41,818 nt of DNA from Burkholderiales bacterium UBA4615 (GTDB lineage: Bacteria; Pseudomonadota; Gammaproteobacteria; Burkholderiales; Burkholderiaceae_E): assembly GCA_002386465.1 (NCBI GenBank), contig DGIT01000094.1, positions 1 to 41,818 of the forward strand, read 5' to 3'. Below, piece by piece: positions 1-8,393 of this stretch (its first letter is position 1; each line of letters starts with the position of its first letter). Position numbers and translations under genes: made by a program. The notes under the pieces were generated by a model. The model did no database searches. It saw only the letters and a program-made list of their open reading frames with translations, and was not told where the DNA came from.

Positions 1-880
1 TGCGGTCGCCGCCCGGCTCGGGCGTGAGCGATACGCGGATGGTGTCCCCAATGCCTTCCTGAAGCAGCACGGCCAGGGCTGCGGTAGAGGCCACGATCCC
101 CTTGCTGCCCATGCCCGCTTCGGTCAGACCCACATGCAGGGGATAGTCACAACGACGTGCAAGGTCGCGATACACCGCGACGACGTCCTGCACATTCGAG
201 ACTTTCGCTGAGAGGATGATGGCATTGCCGGGCAGGCCAACCGCCTCGGCCTGAAGGGCACTGTCGATGGCTGACGTGACCAGCGCCTCGCGCATGACCT
301 GCATCGCATCCCATGGCACCGCACGCGCCGCATTTTCATCCATCAGACGCGCCAGCAGCGACTGGTCGAGGCTGCCCCAGTTCACGCCAATACGCACGGG
401 TTTGCCGTAGCGTGCCGCCACCTCGACCATCTGCGCGAAATTGCCATCGCGCTTGCTGGCCGAGCCCACGTTGCCCGGGTTGATACGGTATTTGGACAAG
501 GCCTGCGCGCAATCAGGGTATTGAGTGAGCAGCTTGTGGCCGTTGTAATGGAAGTCGCCCACCAGCGGGACATCCACGCCCATCCGATCGAGCTGCTCGC
601 GCAGGGCGACGACCTCGCGCGCGGCCTCTGGCGTATTGACCGTCACACGCACCACTTCGGAACCGGCCTGCGCGAGTTCCTTGACCTGGATCGCCGTGGC
701 GATCGGGTTGGCGGTATCGGTGTTGGTCATGGACTGCACGACCACGGGCGCATCACCGCCAATCAGAACGGTACGCTTGCCCCATGTGACCGCCACCTGA
801 CGGGAAACCCGGCGGCGCAGCGGACCGACCGGCATGGGTGAGGGGCAACTGGTCATCGGCTCATTCGGGTGTGCACTCAC
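1..880 (-). CDS. ispG: 4-hydroxy-3-methylbut-2-enyl diphosphate synthase IspG (GcpE), 3' end cut by window edge
   Basis: IspG is the [4Fe-4S] enzyme that reductively opens 2-C-methyl-erythritol 2,4-cyclodiphosphate in the cytosolic MEP isoprenoid pathway. The visible part is about 293 residues, roughly two thirds of the family's usual length; the cysteine ligands in the C-terminal half lie outside the window. The N-terminal region carries the family block VVVQSMTNTDTA, and the truncated end reads GIGDTIRVSLTPEPG, both typical of IspG. I chose the GTG at 880 because it overlaps the rodZ stop as GTGA, which fits translational coupling; an in-frame ATG at 856 is the alternative. It is the last visible gene of the ndk-rlmN-pilW-rodZ-ispG run. 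Family assignment is firm; only the start is uncertain. Confidence 0.95.
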   Translation of the reverse strand, partial: MSAHPNEPMTSCPSPMPVGPLRRRVSRQVAVTWGKRTVLIGGDAPVVVQSMTNTDTANPIATAIQVKELAQAGSEVVRVTVNTPEAAREVVALREQLDRMGVDVPLVGDFHYNGHKLLTQYPDCAQALSKYRINPGNVGSASKRDGNFAQMVEVAARYGKPVRIGVNWGSLDQSLLARLMDENAARAVPWDAMQVMREALVTSAIDSALQAEAVGLPGNAIILSAKVSNVQDVVAVYRDLARRCDYPLHVGLTEAGMGSKGIVASTAALAVLLQEGIGDTIRVSLTPEPGGDR

Positions 881-1755
881 GGGACCCTGCCTTTGGCGAT
901 GTTGTTGGGCATGATCGTGACAGGCTTGAGATCAATCGGCCTGCCGCCGAATTCGAGTTCCACCTGAGACGCGTTACCCAGGGTGTACACAAAGGGGCCT
1001 GCGCCCGGTAATTCCAGCGGGGTGCCAGGTTTGACCGTACCCATGTACAGGACTTTTCCCACTCCATCACGCACTTCGATCCAGGCGTCCTGACGGGTGC
1101 TCAGACGAAAGCCAGCGGCGCCCGCGCGCGGGGTTTCAGCGGCGACAGCAGGGGCAGACGTTGCGGCTGAAGCATCCGATGGCACCGGCTGCGCGGTCGC
1201 CGTGGCACCGCCAGTCGATGACGCGCCCGACGCGGTGTCAACACCAGGCCGATTCGGATCCGAGGGCTTCTCGACTGGCACATTCACCGAAGTCGGCGCT
1301 GACGGATAGAACCCGGATAAGCCTCGCTCGGAACGACCGAACAACACGGCAAGAGCAACCACACCTGCCAGGCCGAGCAGCGCCCAGGGCAGTCGCCGAA
1401 AGCGCCGATCGCTGCCAAAGCTGATCTCTGCGTTGCGCGGCATCGGAGCGCCGATCGTGGGCTTTCCCTGCAGGGTATCGAGTGATTCGTAGCCGCCCAT
1501 CTCCTGGAGCAGTGGGGTCGGGTCGACCCCGACCAGACGGGCATAAGAGCGCACGCTGCCGCGCGCGAAAGCCATTCCAGGCAGGGCCGGCCAATCGCCC
1601 CGTTCAATCGCCTCAAGCTGGCGTCGGTGCAACTTGATGCGCTGAGCGACATCACCCACCGACAGGCCCATGCGTTCGCGGGCCGCAATCAGTTCGGCAC
1701 AACCCGTCGGGAGGCCAGGGACGGCTGCCGGTGTCCCAAGCACTGAATCAGTCAC
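877..1755 (-). CDS. rodZ: Cytoskeletal/cell-shape protein RodZ (HTH_25, single TM, DUF4115)
   Basis: RodZ is a bitopic inner-membrane protein that binds MreB through an N-terminal helix-turn-helix fold and helps keep rod shape. The 292-residue product shows an HTH region at about residues 17-80 (ELIAARERMGLSVGDVAQRI, then GMAFARGSVRSYARLVG), one transmembrane helix at about 121-141, a Pro/Ala/Thr/Ser-rich periplasmic linker to about 213, and a C-terminal RodZ_C/DUF4115 domain at about 215-278. The start is the GTG at 1755, preceded by an AGGGGTGAG ribosome binding site and overlapping the pilW stop by 8 bases. An open frame continues upstream to 1947 but reads antisense-like over pilW and has no family similarity. 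Its place between pilW and ispG matches other betaproteobacteria. Confidence 0.93.
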   Translation of the reverse strand: MTDSVLGTPAAVPGLPTGCAELIAARERMGLSVGDVAQRIKLHRRQLEAIERGDWPALPGMAFARGSVRSYARLVGVDPTPLLQEMGGYESLDTLQGKPTIGAPMPRNAEISFGSDRRFRRLPWALLGLAGVVALAVLFGRSERGLSGFYPSAPTSVNVPVEKPSDPNRPGVDTASGASSTGGATATAQPVPSDASAATSAPAVAAETPRAGAAGFRLSTRQDAWIEVRDGVGKVLYMGTVKPGTPLELPGAGPFVYTLGNASQVELEFGGRPIDLKPVTIMPNNIAKGRVP

Positions 1756-2683
1756 CGAACTCACCCCTTTGCAGCAGGTCGGCCTCACGCGAAGCCGGAA
1801 ACTGTCGACGCAATTGAGCCGACAAGCTGTTAAATCCGTCCCGATCGGCCGCCTTGCGATCGACCCGCAAGGCCAGCCAAAGCGTCTCGGCACTCGGCGG
1901 ATAACTTGCCAGCAGCCGCTGTGCGTAAAAGCGCGCCTGCGCCACATTGCCGCGCCGCAGGTTCAACTCACCCAGGTGGTACATCGACACCGGGTTGCTC
2001 GGGTCGATCTGGAACGCCCGCTGGAAGTACGCCTCGGCGGCCACCGGATCGCCGCTGCGCAACGAGCAGATGCCTGCATTGTGCAGGGGCCGGGCGGGCG
2101 TGGCATAGAGCGGATCGCGCAACGCGGCCATGAATTCCGGAATGGCCTCACGCTGACGCCCCGTCTGGCACAGGAACCAACCGTAGTTGTTACGCAGTTC
2201 CGAATCGTCGGGCGCAAGCGTCAGTGCGCGGGCAAAGGATTCCTGTGCCTTGGCCCGATCCCCCAGATCCATCTGGATCAGCCCGAGCAAGCCCCAGGCC
2301 TGCGCCAAGTTGGGATCAATCGTGACTGCAGAACGCACCTCTTCGAGCGCCTGCGCGTAGCTGCCCTGCTGATAGAGTGCCGTGCCAAGCTCAAGTCTGA
2401 TGCGTGAGCGTCGCTGGGGGTCAGGTTCGGTGCGTTCTGCGCCTGTGCTGGCAACGCTAGAAACTGCTGCGCCGCTTGAAGCCGCTCGGGACTCTGGCCG
2501 ACCTGTGGTAGCTGGAGCATCACGGCGAGCAGGCCTGACTGCGGGCGCGCCAGGGGCATCGTTGACCACCCGAGGGGCTTCCTCAACCGTGGTACAGGCA
2601 ACCAGTGCGGCCGCGCACACGACAATCAACCGGCCCAGCCATCGGGGTGCGGCTGAACGAAGCTGAGGCAGGGTCGCGACCAT
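1748..2683 (-). CDS. pilW: Type IV pilus biogenesis/stability lipoprotein PilW (PilF), TPR protein
   Basis: PilW/PilF is an outer-membrane lipoprotein made of TPR repeats that helps assemble and localise the PilQ secretin and so stabilises type IV pili. The 311-residue product has a basic N-terminus, a hydrophobic stretch at about 17-29 and a lipobox LVAC with Cys30 as the lipidated residue. A low-complexity Ala/Pro/Arg/Ser segment follows, then several TPR units from about residue 95 onward; the motif NNYGWFLC is typical of the family. The ATG at 2683 lies 6 bases after the rlmN stop, with AGAGGGG as ribosome binding site inside the rlmN end. No other pilus gene is in the window, but this operon position is where pilW/pilF is normally found. 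Confidence 0.92.
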   Translation of the reverse strand: MVATLPQLRSAAPRWLGRLIVVCAAALVACTTVEEAPRVVNDAPGAPAVRPARRDAPATTGRPESRAASSGAAVSSVASTGAERTEPDPQRRSRIRLELGTALYQQGSYAQALEEVRSAVTIDPNLAQAWGLLGLIQMDLGDRAKAQESFARALTLAPDDSELRNNYGWFLCQTGRQREAIPEFMAALRDPLYATPARPLHNAGICSLRSGDPVAAEAYFQRAFQIDPSNPVSMYHLGELNLRRGNVAQARFYAQRLLASYPPSAETLWLALRVDRKAADRDGFNSLSAQLRRQFPASREADLLQRGEFGD

Positions 2684-2689
2684 AGTCGA

Positions 2690-3865
2690 TCAGCCCCTCT
2701 CGAGGAAGGTGACCGCCCGCTCGGCCCGCTGGGCGCGCCGCGTCCGATCCAGGATGTCGCCTGCCAATTGCCCGCATGCAGCATCGATATCGTCACCACG
2801 GGTCTTGCGAACCGTAGTCACCACGCCGGCATCTTGCAGGCGCGCCGAAAAGACACGCACCCGCTCCGCCGAAGACCGATGCAGACCGGATTCGGGGTAG
2901 GGATTGAAGGGAATCAGATTGAATTTGCAGGGCACCGTGCGCACCAGTTCGATCAGCGCACGAGCCTGTTCATCTGAATCGTTGACGCCATCAAGCATGA
3001 CGTATTCAAACGTGATGAAGTCGCGCGGCGCAAATTCCAGATAACGCCGGCATGCTGCCATCAATTCGGCCAAAGGGAACTTGCGGTTCAGCGGGACGAG
3101 TTCATCGCGCAAACCGTCTGTGGGCGCATGCAGCGAAACCGCCAGGGCCACGGGCTGCTCGCGGCCCAGACGGTCCATCATCGGCACCACCCCGGAAGTG
3201 GAGACGGTGACCCGCCGCTTGGACAGACCATATCCGTGGTCATCAAGCATGATGCGCAGCGCTGCCAGCGTGGCGTCATAGTTCAGCAGCGGCTCGCCCA
3301 TGCCCATAAACACGACGTTCGTTACGCGGCGGTCGTGGGCATCCTCAGGCCCCTCGTCGGCGCCTGCGTGCACGTCGGATTCATTGGCATCGACCATCGC
3401 GCGCGGCCCCAGCAGCCGGTTGGCCATCCAGAGCTGGCCGACGATTTCCGCGGCGGTCAGGTTGCGGGCAAAGCCCTGTCGGCCAGTCGAGCAGAACCGG
3501 CAATTGACGGCACAGCCGGCTTGCGTGGACACGCACAAGGTGCCGCGCGAGGTTTCCGGGATGAAGACCGTCTCAACGGCATTGCCCTGTCCGACATCGA
3601 TCAGCCATTTACGCGTACCGTCACCCGAGACATGGTCCGACAGGATGGCAGGCGAAGTAATCGTTGCTCGCTGCTGCAACGCAGACCGGAAACTGCGGGC
3701 GAGGTCGGACATGGCGTCGAAGCAGCCCTCATGACGCCGATGCATCCAGCGCATGAGCTGCTGCGCGCGGTAAGCCTTTTCACCCCACTCGCCACACAGC
3801 GCGAGCAAGTCCTCTCGGGGCAACCCCAGCAGCTCGATCCTGTCGGTGGCGCCCGCCTCGGTCAT
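2690..3865 (-). CDS. rlmN: Dual-specificity RNA methyltransferase RlmN (23S rRNA A2503 / tRNA A37 C2)
   Basis: RlmN is a radical SAM enzyme that methylates C2 of A2503 in 23S rRNA and of A37 in some tRNAs, using a methyl-cysteine relay. The 391-residue product has the N-terminal accessory domain, the radical SAM triad Cys118, Cys122 and Cys125 (CAVNCRFC), the GMGEPLLNYD block, and the C-terminal catalytic cysteine in DDIDAACGQLAG. A polar insert of about 25 residues (near 157-181, rich in Asp, Glu and His) sits just before VVFMGMGEP and is longer than in enterobacterial RlmN. The ATG at 3865 overlaps the ndk stop as ATGA. It is cotranscribed with ndk, pilW, rodZ and ispG by spacing. Confidence 0.96.
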   Translation of the reverse strand: MTEAGATDRIELLGLPREDLLALCGEWGEKAYRAQQLMRWMHRRHEGCFDAMSDLARSFRSALQQRATITSPAILSDHVSGDGTRKWLIDVGQGNAVETVFIPETSRGTLCVSTQAGCAVNCRFCSTGRQGFARNLTAAEIVGQLWMANRLLGPRAMVDANESDVHAGADEGPEDAHDRRVTNVVFMGMGEPLLNYDATLAALRIMLDDHGYGLSKRRVTVSTSGVVPMMDRLGREQPVALAVSLHAPTDGLRDELVPLNRKFPLAELMAACRRYLEFAPRDFITFEYVMLDGVNDSDEQARALIELVRTVPCKFNLIPFNPYPESGLHRSSAERVRVFSARLQDAGVVTTVRKTRGDDIDAACGQLAGDILDRTRRAQRAERAVTFLERG

Positions 3866-4287
3866 CGGCTGTGCAGGTTCATTCCCGCAAAGAAGAAGGC
3901 CACCTCGTTACGGGCGGTCTCGGGGCCATCGGAGCCATGCACAGCGTTGGCATCGATGCTGTCGGCGAAATCGGCGCGAATCGTGCCGGCCGCCGCTTTC
4001 TTCGGATCGGTCGCACCCATCAGGTCACGGTTCTTCTGGATGGCCGATTCGCCCTCCAGGACCTGGATCATGACGGGCCCTGAGATCATGAAACCGACCA
4101 GTTCACCGAAGAACGGACGCTCGCGATGCACAGAATAGAAAGCTTCAGCCTCGGCACGCGACAGTTGCGCCAGACGCGCTGCGACGATCTTCAGGCCCGC
4201 TGATTCGAAACGGCTGTAAATCTGACCAATTACGTTCTTGGCAACGGCATCGGGCTTGATGATGGACAGAGTCCGTTCGACAGCCAT
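3862..4287 (-). CDS. ndk: Nucleoside diphosphate kinase
   Basis: Ndk moves the gamma-phosphate from one nucleoside triphosphate to a nucleoside diphosphate through a phospho-histidine, balancing cellular NTP pools. The 141-residue length is exactly that of the bacterial family. It starts with the ERTLSIIKPDAV block and carries the catalytic His117 in NAVHGSD, with Lys11 and the RPFFGELV segment also conserved. The ATG at 4287 is preceded by GGGAG five bases upstream. It is the first gene of the ndk-rlmN-pilW-rodZ-ispG group, so the promoter of the whole set is expected in the region just upstream. Confidence 0.98.
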   Translation of the reverse strand: MAVERTLSIIKPDAVAKNVIGQIYSRFESAGLKIVAARLAQLSRAEAEAFYSVHRERPFFGELVGFMISGPVMIQVLEGESAIQKNRDLMGATDPKKAAAGTIRADFADSIDANAVHGSDGPETARNEVAFFFAGMNLHSR

Positions 4288-4390
4288 GAAAACTCCCGGA
4301 ATAAGCTTGAGGAAAAAGGAAAGGATTCGCGCCTAGGCGCTTGATAGGACGGGTGATTTCAGACAATACCCCGCCACAGGTTAGCCGGTA

Positions 4391-4399
4391 AGTCTAGCA
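4391..4399 (-). promoter_or_regulatory. Candidate extended -10 promoter element for the ndk operon
   Basis: On the minus strand the bases read TGC followed by TAGACT, an extended -10 form with four of six matches to TATAAT. It lies about 105 bases before the ndk start in a divergent intergenic region. No convincing -35 box accompanies it, so this is a weak call by eye. Confidence 0.25.
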
Positions 4400-4454
4400 C
4401 AGCCCTTCCAGCCGACGCACCCCATGGGATGCTTCAACCCTATCGCGCAACGGG

Positions 4455-4483
4455 TTGAATTCCGGGCCAGCCTGCCCTACATT
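4455..4483 (+). promoter_or_regulatory. Candidate sigma-70 promoter for the BI-1 family gene
   Basis: TTGAAT at 4455-4460 and TACATT at 4478-4483 are separated by 17 bases, each with four of six matches to the sigma-70 consensus. Transcription would start about 40 bases before the ATG at 4529. Supported by motif spacing only. Confidence 0.4.
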
Positions 4484-4528
4484 CCCTGTGCGCGGACGTC
4501 GCGCTCTCTCCAATCGGAGTTTTACTCG

Positions 4529-5236
4529 ATGGCCTACGAGCCCCTGTCCAATTCGTCGATTCCCTTCGGCCGCGGCGGCGCGGTCTCCCGCGAATCGACG
4601 CACCGTGTGCTTCGCAACACGTATGCGCTGCTCGCGCTGTCCATGGTGCCCACGGTTCTGGGCGCCTGGATCGGCGTGAAAAGCGGTTTCTCGTTCTTCT
4701 CCGGCAGCCCGTTTATCGGCTTCATCGTCTTCATGGCGATCGCCTTCGGGTTTTTCTGGGGCATTGAGCGCAACAAGAACAGCGGTTTGGGCGTCGCCCT
4801 GTTGCTGGGCTTCACGTTCTTCATGGGTCTGATGCTCTCGCGCCTGCTGGGCGTCGTGCTGGGCAGCGCCAATGGTGCGCAGCTGATCATGACCGCCTTT
4901 GGAGGCACCGCAGCGATCTTTGCCGCCATGGCCACGGTTGCAAGCGTCTCCAAGCGCGACTTCACCGGGATGAGCAAGTTCATGTTCATGGGCGTGATCC
5001 TGCTGCTGGTGGCCAGCGTCGCCAACATCTGGCTGCAGATGCCGGCACTGATGATGGCCTTGTCCGTGCTGGCCATCGTGATCTTCTCCGCCTTCATCCT
5101 GATCGACCTGCAGCGGGTCATTCGCGGCGAAGAGACCAACTACGTGACCGCGACGCTGGGCGTTTACCTCAGCGTCTACAACGTGTTCTCCAATCTGCTG
5201 GCCCTGCTCGGGATTGGCGGCGGCTCAGACGACTGA
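4529..5236 (+). CDS. Bax inhibitor-1/YccA family membrane protein
   Basis: This is a polytopic inner-membrane protein of the Bax inhibitor-1 (TMBIM/YccA/YbhL) family. Members in bacteria include calcium-leak channels and modulators of the FtsH protease; the exact role here cannot be read from sequence. The 235-residue product has a short polar N-terminus (to about residue 28) and about seven hydrophobic helices, and ends with a Gly/Asp tail after the LGVYLSVYNVFSNLL segment typical of the family. I chose the ATG at 4529 because GGAG lies nine bases upstream; an in-frame ATG at 4424 has no ribosome binding site and adds unlike sequence. It stands alone, divergent from ndk and convergent with rlmD, and ends at a strong shared terminator. 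Confidence 0.9.
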   Translation: MAYEPLSNSSIPFGRGGAVSRESTHRVLRNTYALLALSMVPTVLGAWIGVKSGFSFFSGSPFIGFIVFMAIAFGFFWGIERNKNSGLGVALLLGFTFFMGLMLSRLLGVVLGSANGAQLIMTAFGGTAAIFAAMATVASVSKRDFTGMSKFMFMGVILLLVASVANIWLQMPALMMALSVLAIVIFSAFILIDLQRVIRGEETNYVTATLGVYLSVYNVFSNLLALLGIGGGSDD

Positions 5237-5264
5237 GTCCTGCTCGGCACGCTCTGAACCACTT

Positions 5265-5292
5265 AAAGGCCGCCCCTCGGGGCGGCCTTTTT
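5265..5292. terminator. Rho-independent terminator shared by convergent genes
   Basis: A stem of nine G-C rich pairs (GGCCGCCCC at 5268-5276 with GGGGCGGCC at 5279-5287) is flanked by AAA on the left and five T on the right. It works on the plus strand for the BI-1 gene. The A run on the left gives a U tract on the other strand, so it can also end the rlmD operon, whose stop codon (5291-5293) touches the T run. Confidence 0.9.
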
Positions 5293-6649
5293 ACATGGCG
5301 CCGGATGATTGCGGTGGTTCAAACACCGCCATGGACTCCACGTGCGATGTGTGGGGAAACATGTTAACCACGCCCGCCATGCTCAACTGCCACCCGCCTT
5401 CGTTCACGAGGACAGCGGCGTCGCGCGCCAGGGTTGCCGGGTTGCAGGAGACGTAGACCAGACGCTTTGGCGGGTTGTCGCGATCCGCGGCAAGCGCCTG
5501 GACAACGGCTAGCGCACCTTCACGAGGCGGGTCAATCAGCACGCGGTCGAAGCGCCCCAGGGCTCGCCAGGCGTCGGGCGTCAGCTCGAACAGGTTCGCC
5601 ACCTGAAAGCGGGCCTTACCCTCCAGGCCATTGACTTGTGCATTCGCCTGGGCGCGACTCACCAAGGACTTGCTGCCTTCGATGCCGAGCACCTGCGCAC
5701 AACGCGTCGCCAGAGGCAGCGTGAAATTACCCAGCCCGCAGAAGAGATCAGCGACCCGATCGCCTGGCGCGGGGTCGAGCAGGCGCAGCGCACGCCCGAC
5801 CAGCACCGCATTGATCCGGTGATTGACCTGGGTGAAATCGGTCGGCCGAAACGGGATGGTCACCCCGAACTCCGGCAGATCGAAGCGCAGTCTCGACTGC
5901 CCTGCGGTAGGCGAACAGAACAGTTCGATCGAGTCCGGTCCGGAGTGCTGCAGCCAGACCTCCAGCTGGTGGAGTGAGGCGAATGCCTTCAACAAGGCCG
6001 CATCAGCAGGCGTCAGCGGCTGCAGCACCCGCAACACCAGAGCCAGCACGTCCTCCCCCTGGGCGACTTCGATCTGCGGCATGCGATCGCGCATGGACAG
6101 CTCGCCGACCAACTGGCGCAGCGGCACCAGCAGCGCCGAAATATGCATCGGCAACACGTGGCACTCGGTCATGTCGGCCACATAACTGGAGCCGCGTTCG
6201 TGAAAGCCGACGAGCGCCCCACCTTTCTTGGGGACATACCGCACGGACAGGCGCGCTCGATAGCGGTAACTCCAGGCGGGCCCGACGATGGGCGCAAGCA
6301 TGGTGTCAGGGTGCACCTTGCCGAGATGCCAGAGACTGTCTTCCAGCGCTCGCTGCTTGATCGACACCTGGGCACGTGCATCGACATGCTGCATCGAACA
6401 GCCACCGCAGACACCGAAATGGGGGCAGCGGGGTGTCACCCGCAAGGTGCTCGGGCGAAAGACCCGCTCAACTTCAGCCACATCGAAGCGCGGCTTGCGT
6501 CGCACGATCCGGGCACTCACAGACTCACCCGGCAATGCACCGCGCACAAAAACGACCTTGCCCTCATGGTGCGCCACACCGCGGGCCTCCAGATCGAGTG
6601 ATTCGATCCGCAGCTGGCCGATCAGGACCTCCTGCTTCACGCCGGCCAC
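5291..6649 (-). CDS. rlmD: 23S rRNA (uracil(1939)-C(5))-methyltransferase RlmD
   Basis: RlmD uses SAM to methylate C5 of U1939 in 23S rRNA. The 452-residue product has an N-terminal TRAM RNA-binding domain (about 1-60), an iron-sulfur cluster site with Cys75, Cys81 and Cys84 in CPHFGVCGGC plus a later cysteine, and a Rossmann methyltransferase domain with DLFCGLGNFTLPLA. Catalytic Cys402 lies in the VSCNPATLARD motif. The start at 6649 overlaps the end of the exonuclease gene by 13 bases, so the two are translationally linked. It is the last gene of the CBS-surE-pcm-nlpD-exonuclease-rlmD run and ends at the shared terminator. In many Burkholderiales rlmD also follows this block. Confidence 0.96.
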   Translation of the reverse strand: MAGVKQEVLIGQLRIESLDLEARGVAHHEGKVVFVRGALPGESVSARIVRRKPRFDVAEVERVFRPSTLRVTPRCPHFGVCGGCSMQHVDARAQVSIKQRALEDSLWHLGKVHPDTMLAPIVGPAWSYRYRARLSVRYVPKKGGALVGFHERGSSYVADMTECHVLPMHISALLVPLRQLVGELSMRDRMPQIEVAQGEDVLALVLRVLQPLTPADAALLKAFASLHQLEVWLQHSGPDSIELFCSPTAGQSRLRFDLPEFGVTIPFRPTDFTQVNHRINAVLVGRALRLLDPAPGDRVADLFCGLGNFTLPLATRCAQVLGIEGSKSLVSRAQANAQVNGLEGKARFQVANLFELTPDAWRALGRFDRVLIDPPREGALAVVQALAADRDNPPKRLVYVSCNPATLARDAAVLVNEGGWQLSMAGVVNMFPHTSHVESMAVFEPPQSSGAM

Positions 6650-7428
6650 GCTTCGATGAATTCGCGCCAGTGCTGGCCAGGCAGTTCGCCCAGCGTCTTG
6701 CGGCTGAAGGCCACTTCCTGGTCATAGCGGTCACGGTCCATGACGCCACGCAACAACTGGAACCGACACCACAGCAGCCAGGTGTTGGCTACATCGGTCT
6801 CGCAATAATCACGCACTTCGCTGCGACGCCCGGCCTGCCAGGCCGACCAGACCTGCGAGCCATCCATCCCGAGCTTGCCCGGAAAGCCGCACAGCCGCGT
6901 GAGTTGATCAAGGGGCGCGTTGGCGCGGCCGTTGTACATCGCCAGCAGGTCCATCAGGTCGGTATGGCGCGCGTGATAACGGCCGATGTAGTTGTTGTAG
7001 CGGAAATCGCGGTCGTCTTCGCCCTGATCCCAGAATCGGGGCGCCTGTACGCCGTGGATCATGGCGCGGTAATTGAGCACCTGCAGATCGAACCCGCTGC
7101 CGTTCCATGAGACCAGGTTCGGTGCGTAACGCTCGATCACCTTGTAGAAGGCCTGGACCGTTCGCGCTTCATCGTGCGGCTGAGCGCTGACATCGGCATC
7201 GACTCCCAGCGAGCGCACCCGCAATCCGTCGTCATCGCGCATCAGCATGGAAATGACCGCGATCCGATGCAGGTGCAGGGGCAGAAAATCGCTGCCCTGC
7301 GTCTGCTCTCGCCGGCGCGCCAGCGCCGCCTGCACCACGCTGGCATCGTCTCCCTGCAGTCCCCATGCCACCCGCAACCCGGCCGCATCGGGGATGGTCT
7401 CGATATCGAATACGAGAACAGGTGTCAT
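6637..7428 (-). CDS. Predicted 3'-5' exonuclease related to the PolB exonuclease domain
   Basis: The 263-residue protein belongs to the stand-alone DnaQ-like/PolB-type 3'-5' exonuclease family (PF10108 type). It has ExoI motif DIETIPD (Asp8, Glu10), the ExoII-like segment LVSWNGSGFDLQVL, and an ExoIII-like CETDVANTWLL with the expected acidic residue. These acidic residues bind two metal ions and cleave nucleotides from 3' ends; the substrate (DNA or RNA) is not known for this group. The ATG at 7428 comes nine bases after the nlpD stop, and the gene overlaps rlmD. It occupies the position where rpoS is found after nlpD in Escherichia coli and many other proteobacteria. Confidence 0.88.
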   Translation of the reverse strand: MTPVLVFDIETIPDAAGLRVAWGLQGDDASVVQAALARRREQTQGSDFLPLHLHRIAVISMLMRDDDGLRVRSLGVDADVSAQPHDEARTVQAFYKVIERYAPNLVSWNGSGFDLQVLNYRAMIHGVQAPRFWDQGEDDRDFRYNNYIGRYHARHTDLMDLLAMYNGRANAPLDQLTRLCGFPGKLGMDGSQVWSAWQAGRRSEVRDYCETDVANTWLLWCRFQLLRGVMDRDRYDQEVAFSRKTLGELPGQHWREFIEAWPA

Positions 7429-7437
7429 CAGACCCGC

Positions 7438-8370
7438 TCAGCGCTTGGGCAGCACCGTCGTCGGGTCGATCGGTTTACCTTGTTGGCGGATCTCGAAGTG
7501 CAGCCGGGGGGTTGCCCCGCCTGACTCGCCCAATTCAGCGATCTTCTGGCCGCGTTTGACCATCTGCCCTTCCTTGACCACCAGCGTGCGATTGTGGGCA
7601 TACACCGAGAGCAGGTCGTTGGCGTGCTTAACGATCACGAGGTTGCCGTATCCGCGCGGACCATTGCCGCTGAAAATGACCTTGCCCTCCGCTGCGGCCA
7701 ACACCGGATCGCCACTGCTGCCGCCCAGCGCAATGCCTTTGGTTGATTCGGCGAAGCCCTGAACCACCTTGCCATTGGTCGGCCAACCCCACTCGGCGTC
7801 CGGTGCACGGGTGGGCGCCGCGCCAGCTGCCGAAGCTGCGGTCGCCGCCCCTGCGGTCGCCGCTTCCGGGGCCCGGCCTGGCGCCGGGGCGCCCATAGAA
7901 GGCGCCGACTTCATGTCGGCCAAGGCCGCGTCTGAATACGGCACCTTGGTGCCACGCGGCTCGCTGCGTGTCGTCGTGGCCGCCCCTGTGGCGGGCTGAG
8001 TCAGTGCTGGTGCAGCGGTCGCGGGCGGCGGGCTGGCAACGACTGGTGCGGGGGATGAACCAGTCACCGGCGGCAGCGTGCGCGTATCGATGGGTCGGGA
8101 CTCGATCGCGGCGGAACGCATCGGAGCCGACTCCACTGCTGGTGCTGGCATGGGGCGCGGCAACGGCGCGGGCGCGACCGGCGCGGCAGTAGCCGGCGCT
8201 GCCGTCGCGGCGGGTGCCGGGCGCGTCACCGCCGTACCGCCAGGCGTAGTTCGGGATTGGATGGGTGCCGGCGGCGCGCTCGCACACGCGGCCAGGCCAG
8301 CCACCGAGAGCGACAGCAAAACGCGCGAGGCGAATGGCAAAGCACTGAACCGACAAGGCAACTTGAGCAT
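7438..8370 (-). CDS. nlpD: NlpD-like lipoprotein with degenerate M23/LytM domain (amidase activator)
   Basis: NlpD is an envelope lipoprotein that switches on the amidase AmiC during septal peptidoglycan splitting. The 310-residue product has a signal peptide and lipobox LAAC (Cys29), a long Ala/Pro/Thr-rich linker to about residue 190, and a C-terminal LytM/M23 domain at about 195-310 ending in LHFEIRQQGKPIDPTTVLPKR. Metal-binding residues of active M23 peptidases are lost: the HxxxD site reads KGIALGG and the HxH site reads YAHN, so an activator rather than a hydrolase is expected. Unlike classical NlpD, I find no LysM repeat in the linker. Position after surE-pcm supports the name. The start at 8370 has no clear Shine-Dalgarno sequence. 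Confidence 0.87.
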   Translation of the reverse strand: MLKLPCRFSALPFASRVLLSLSVAGLAACASAPPAPIQSRTTPGGTAVTRPAPAATAAPATAAPVAPAPLPRPMPAPAVESAPMRSAAIESRPIDTRTLPPVTGSSPAPVVASPPPATAAPALTQPATGAATTTRSEPRGTKVPYSDAALADMKSAPSMGAPAPGRAPEAATAGAATAASAAGAAPTRAPDAEWGWPTNGKVVQGFAESTKGIALGGSSGDPVLAAAEGKVIFSGNGPRGYGNLVIVKHANDLLSVYAHNRTLVVKEGQMVKRGQKIAELGESGGATPRLHFEIRQQGKPIDPTTVLPKR

Positions 8371-8393
8371 AAATGTGTGAAGCGTGCAGAAAG

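Noticed and set aside
1756..1947. N-terminal extension of rodZ to an upstream start
   Set aside because: The extra 64 codons are antisense-like within pilW and lack family similarity; the GTG at 1755 has a ribosome binding site and the expected overlap.
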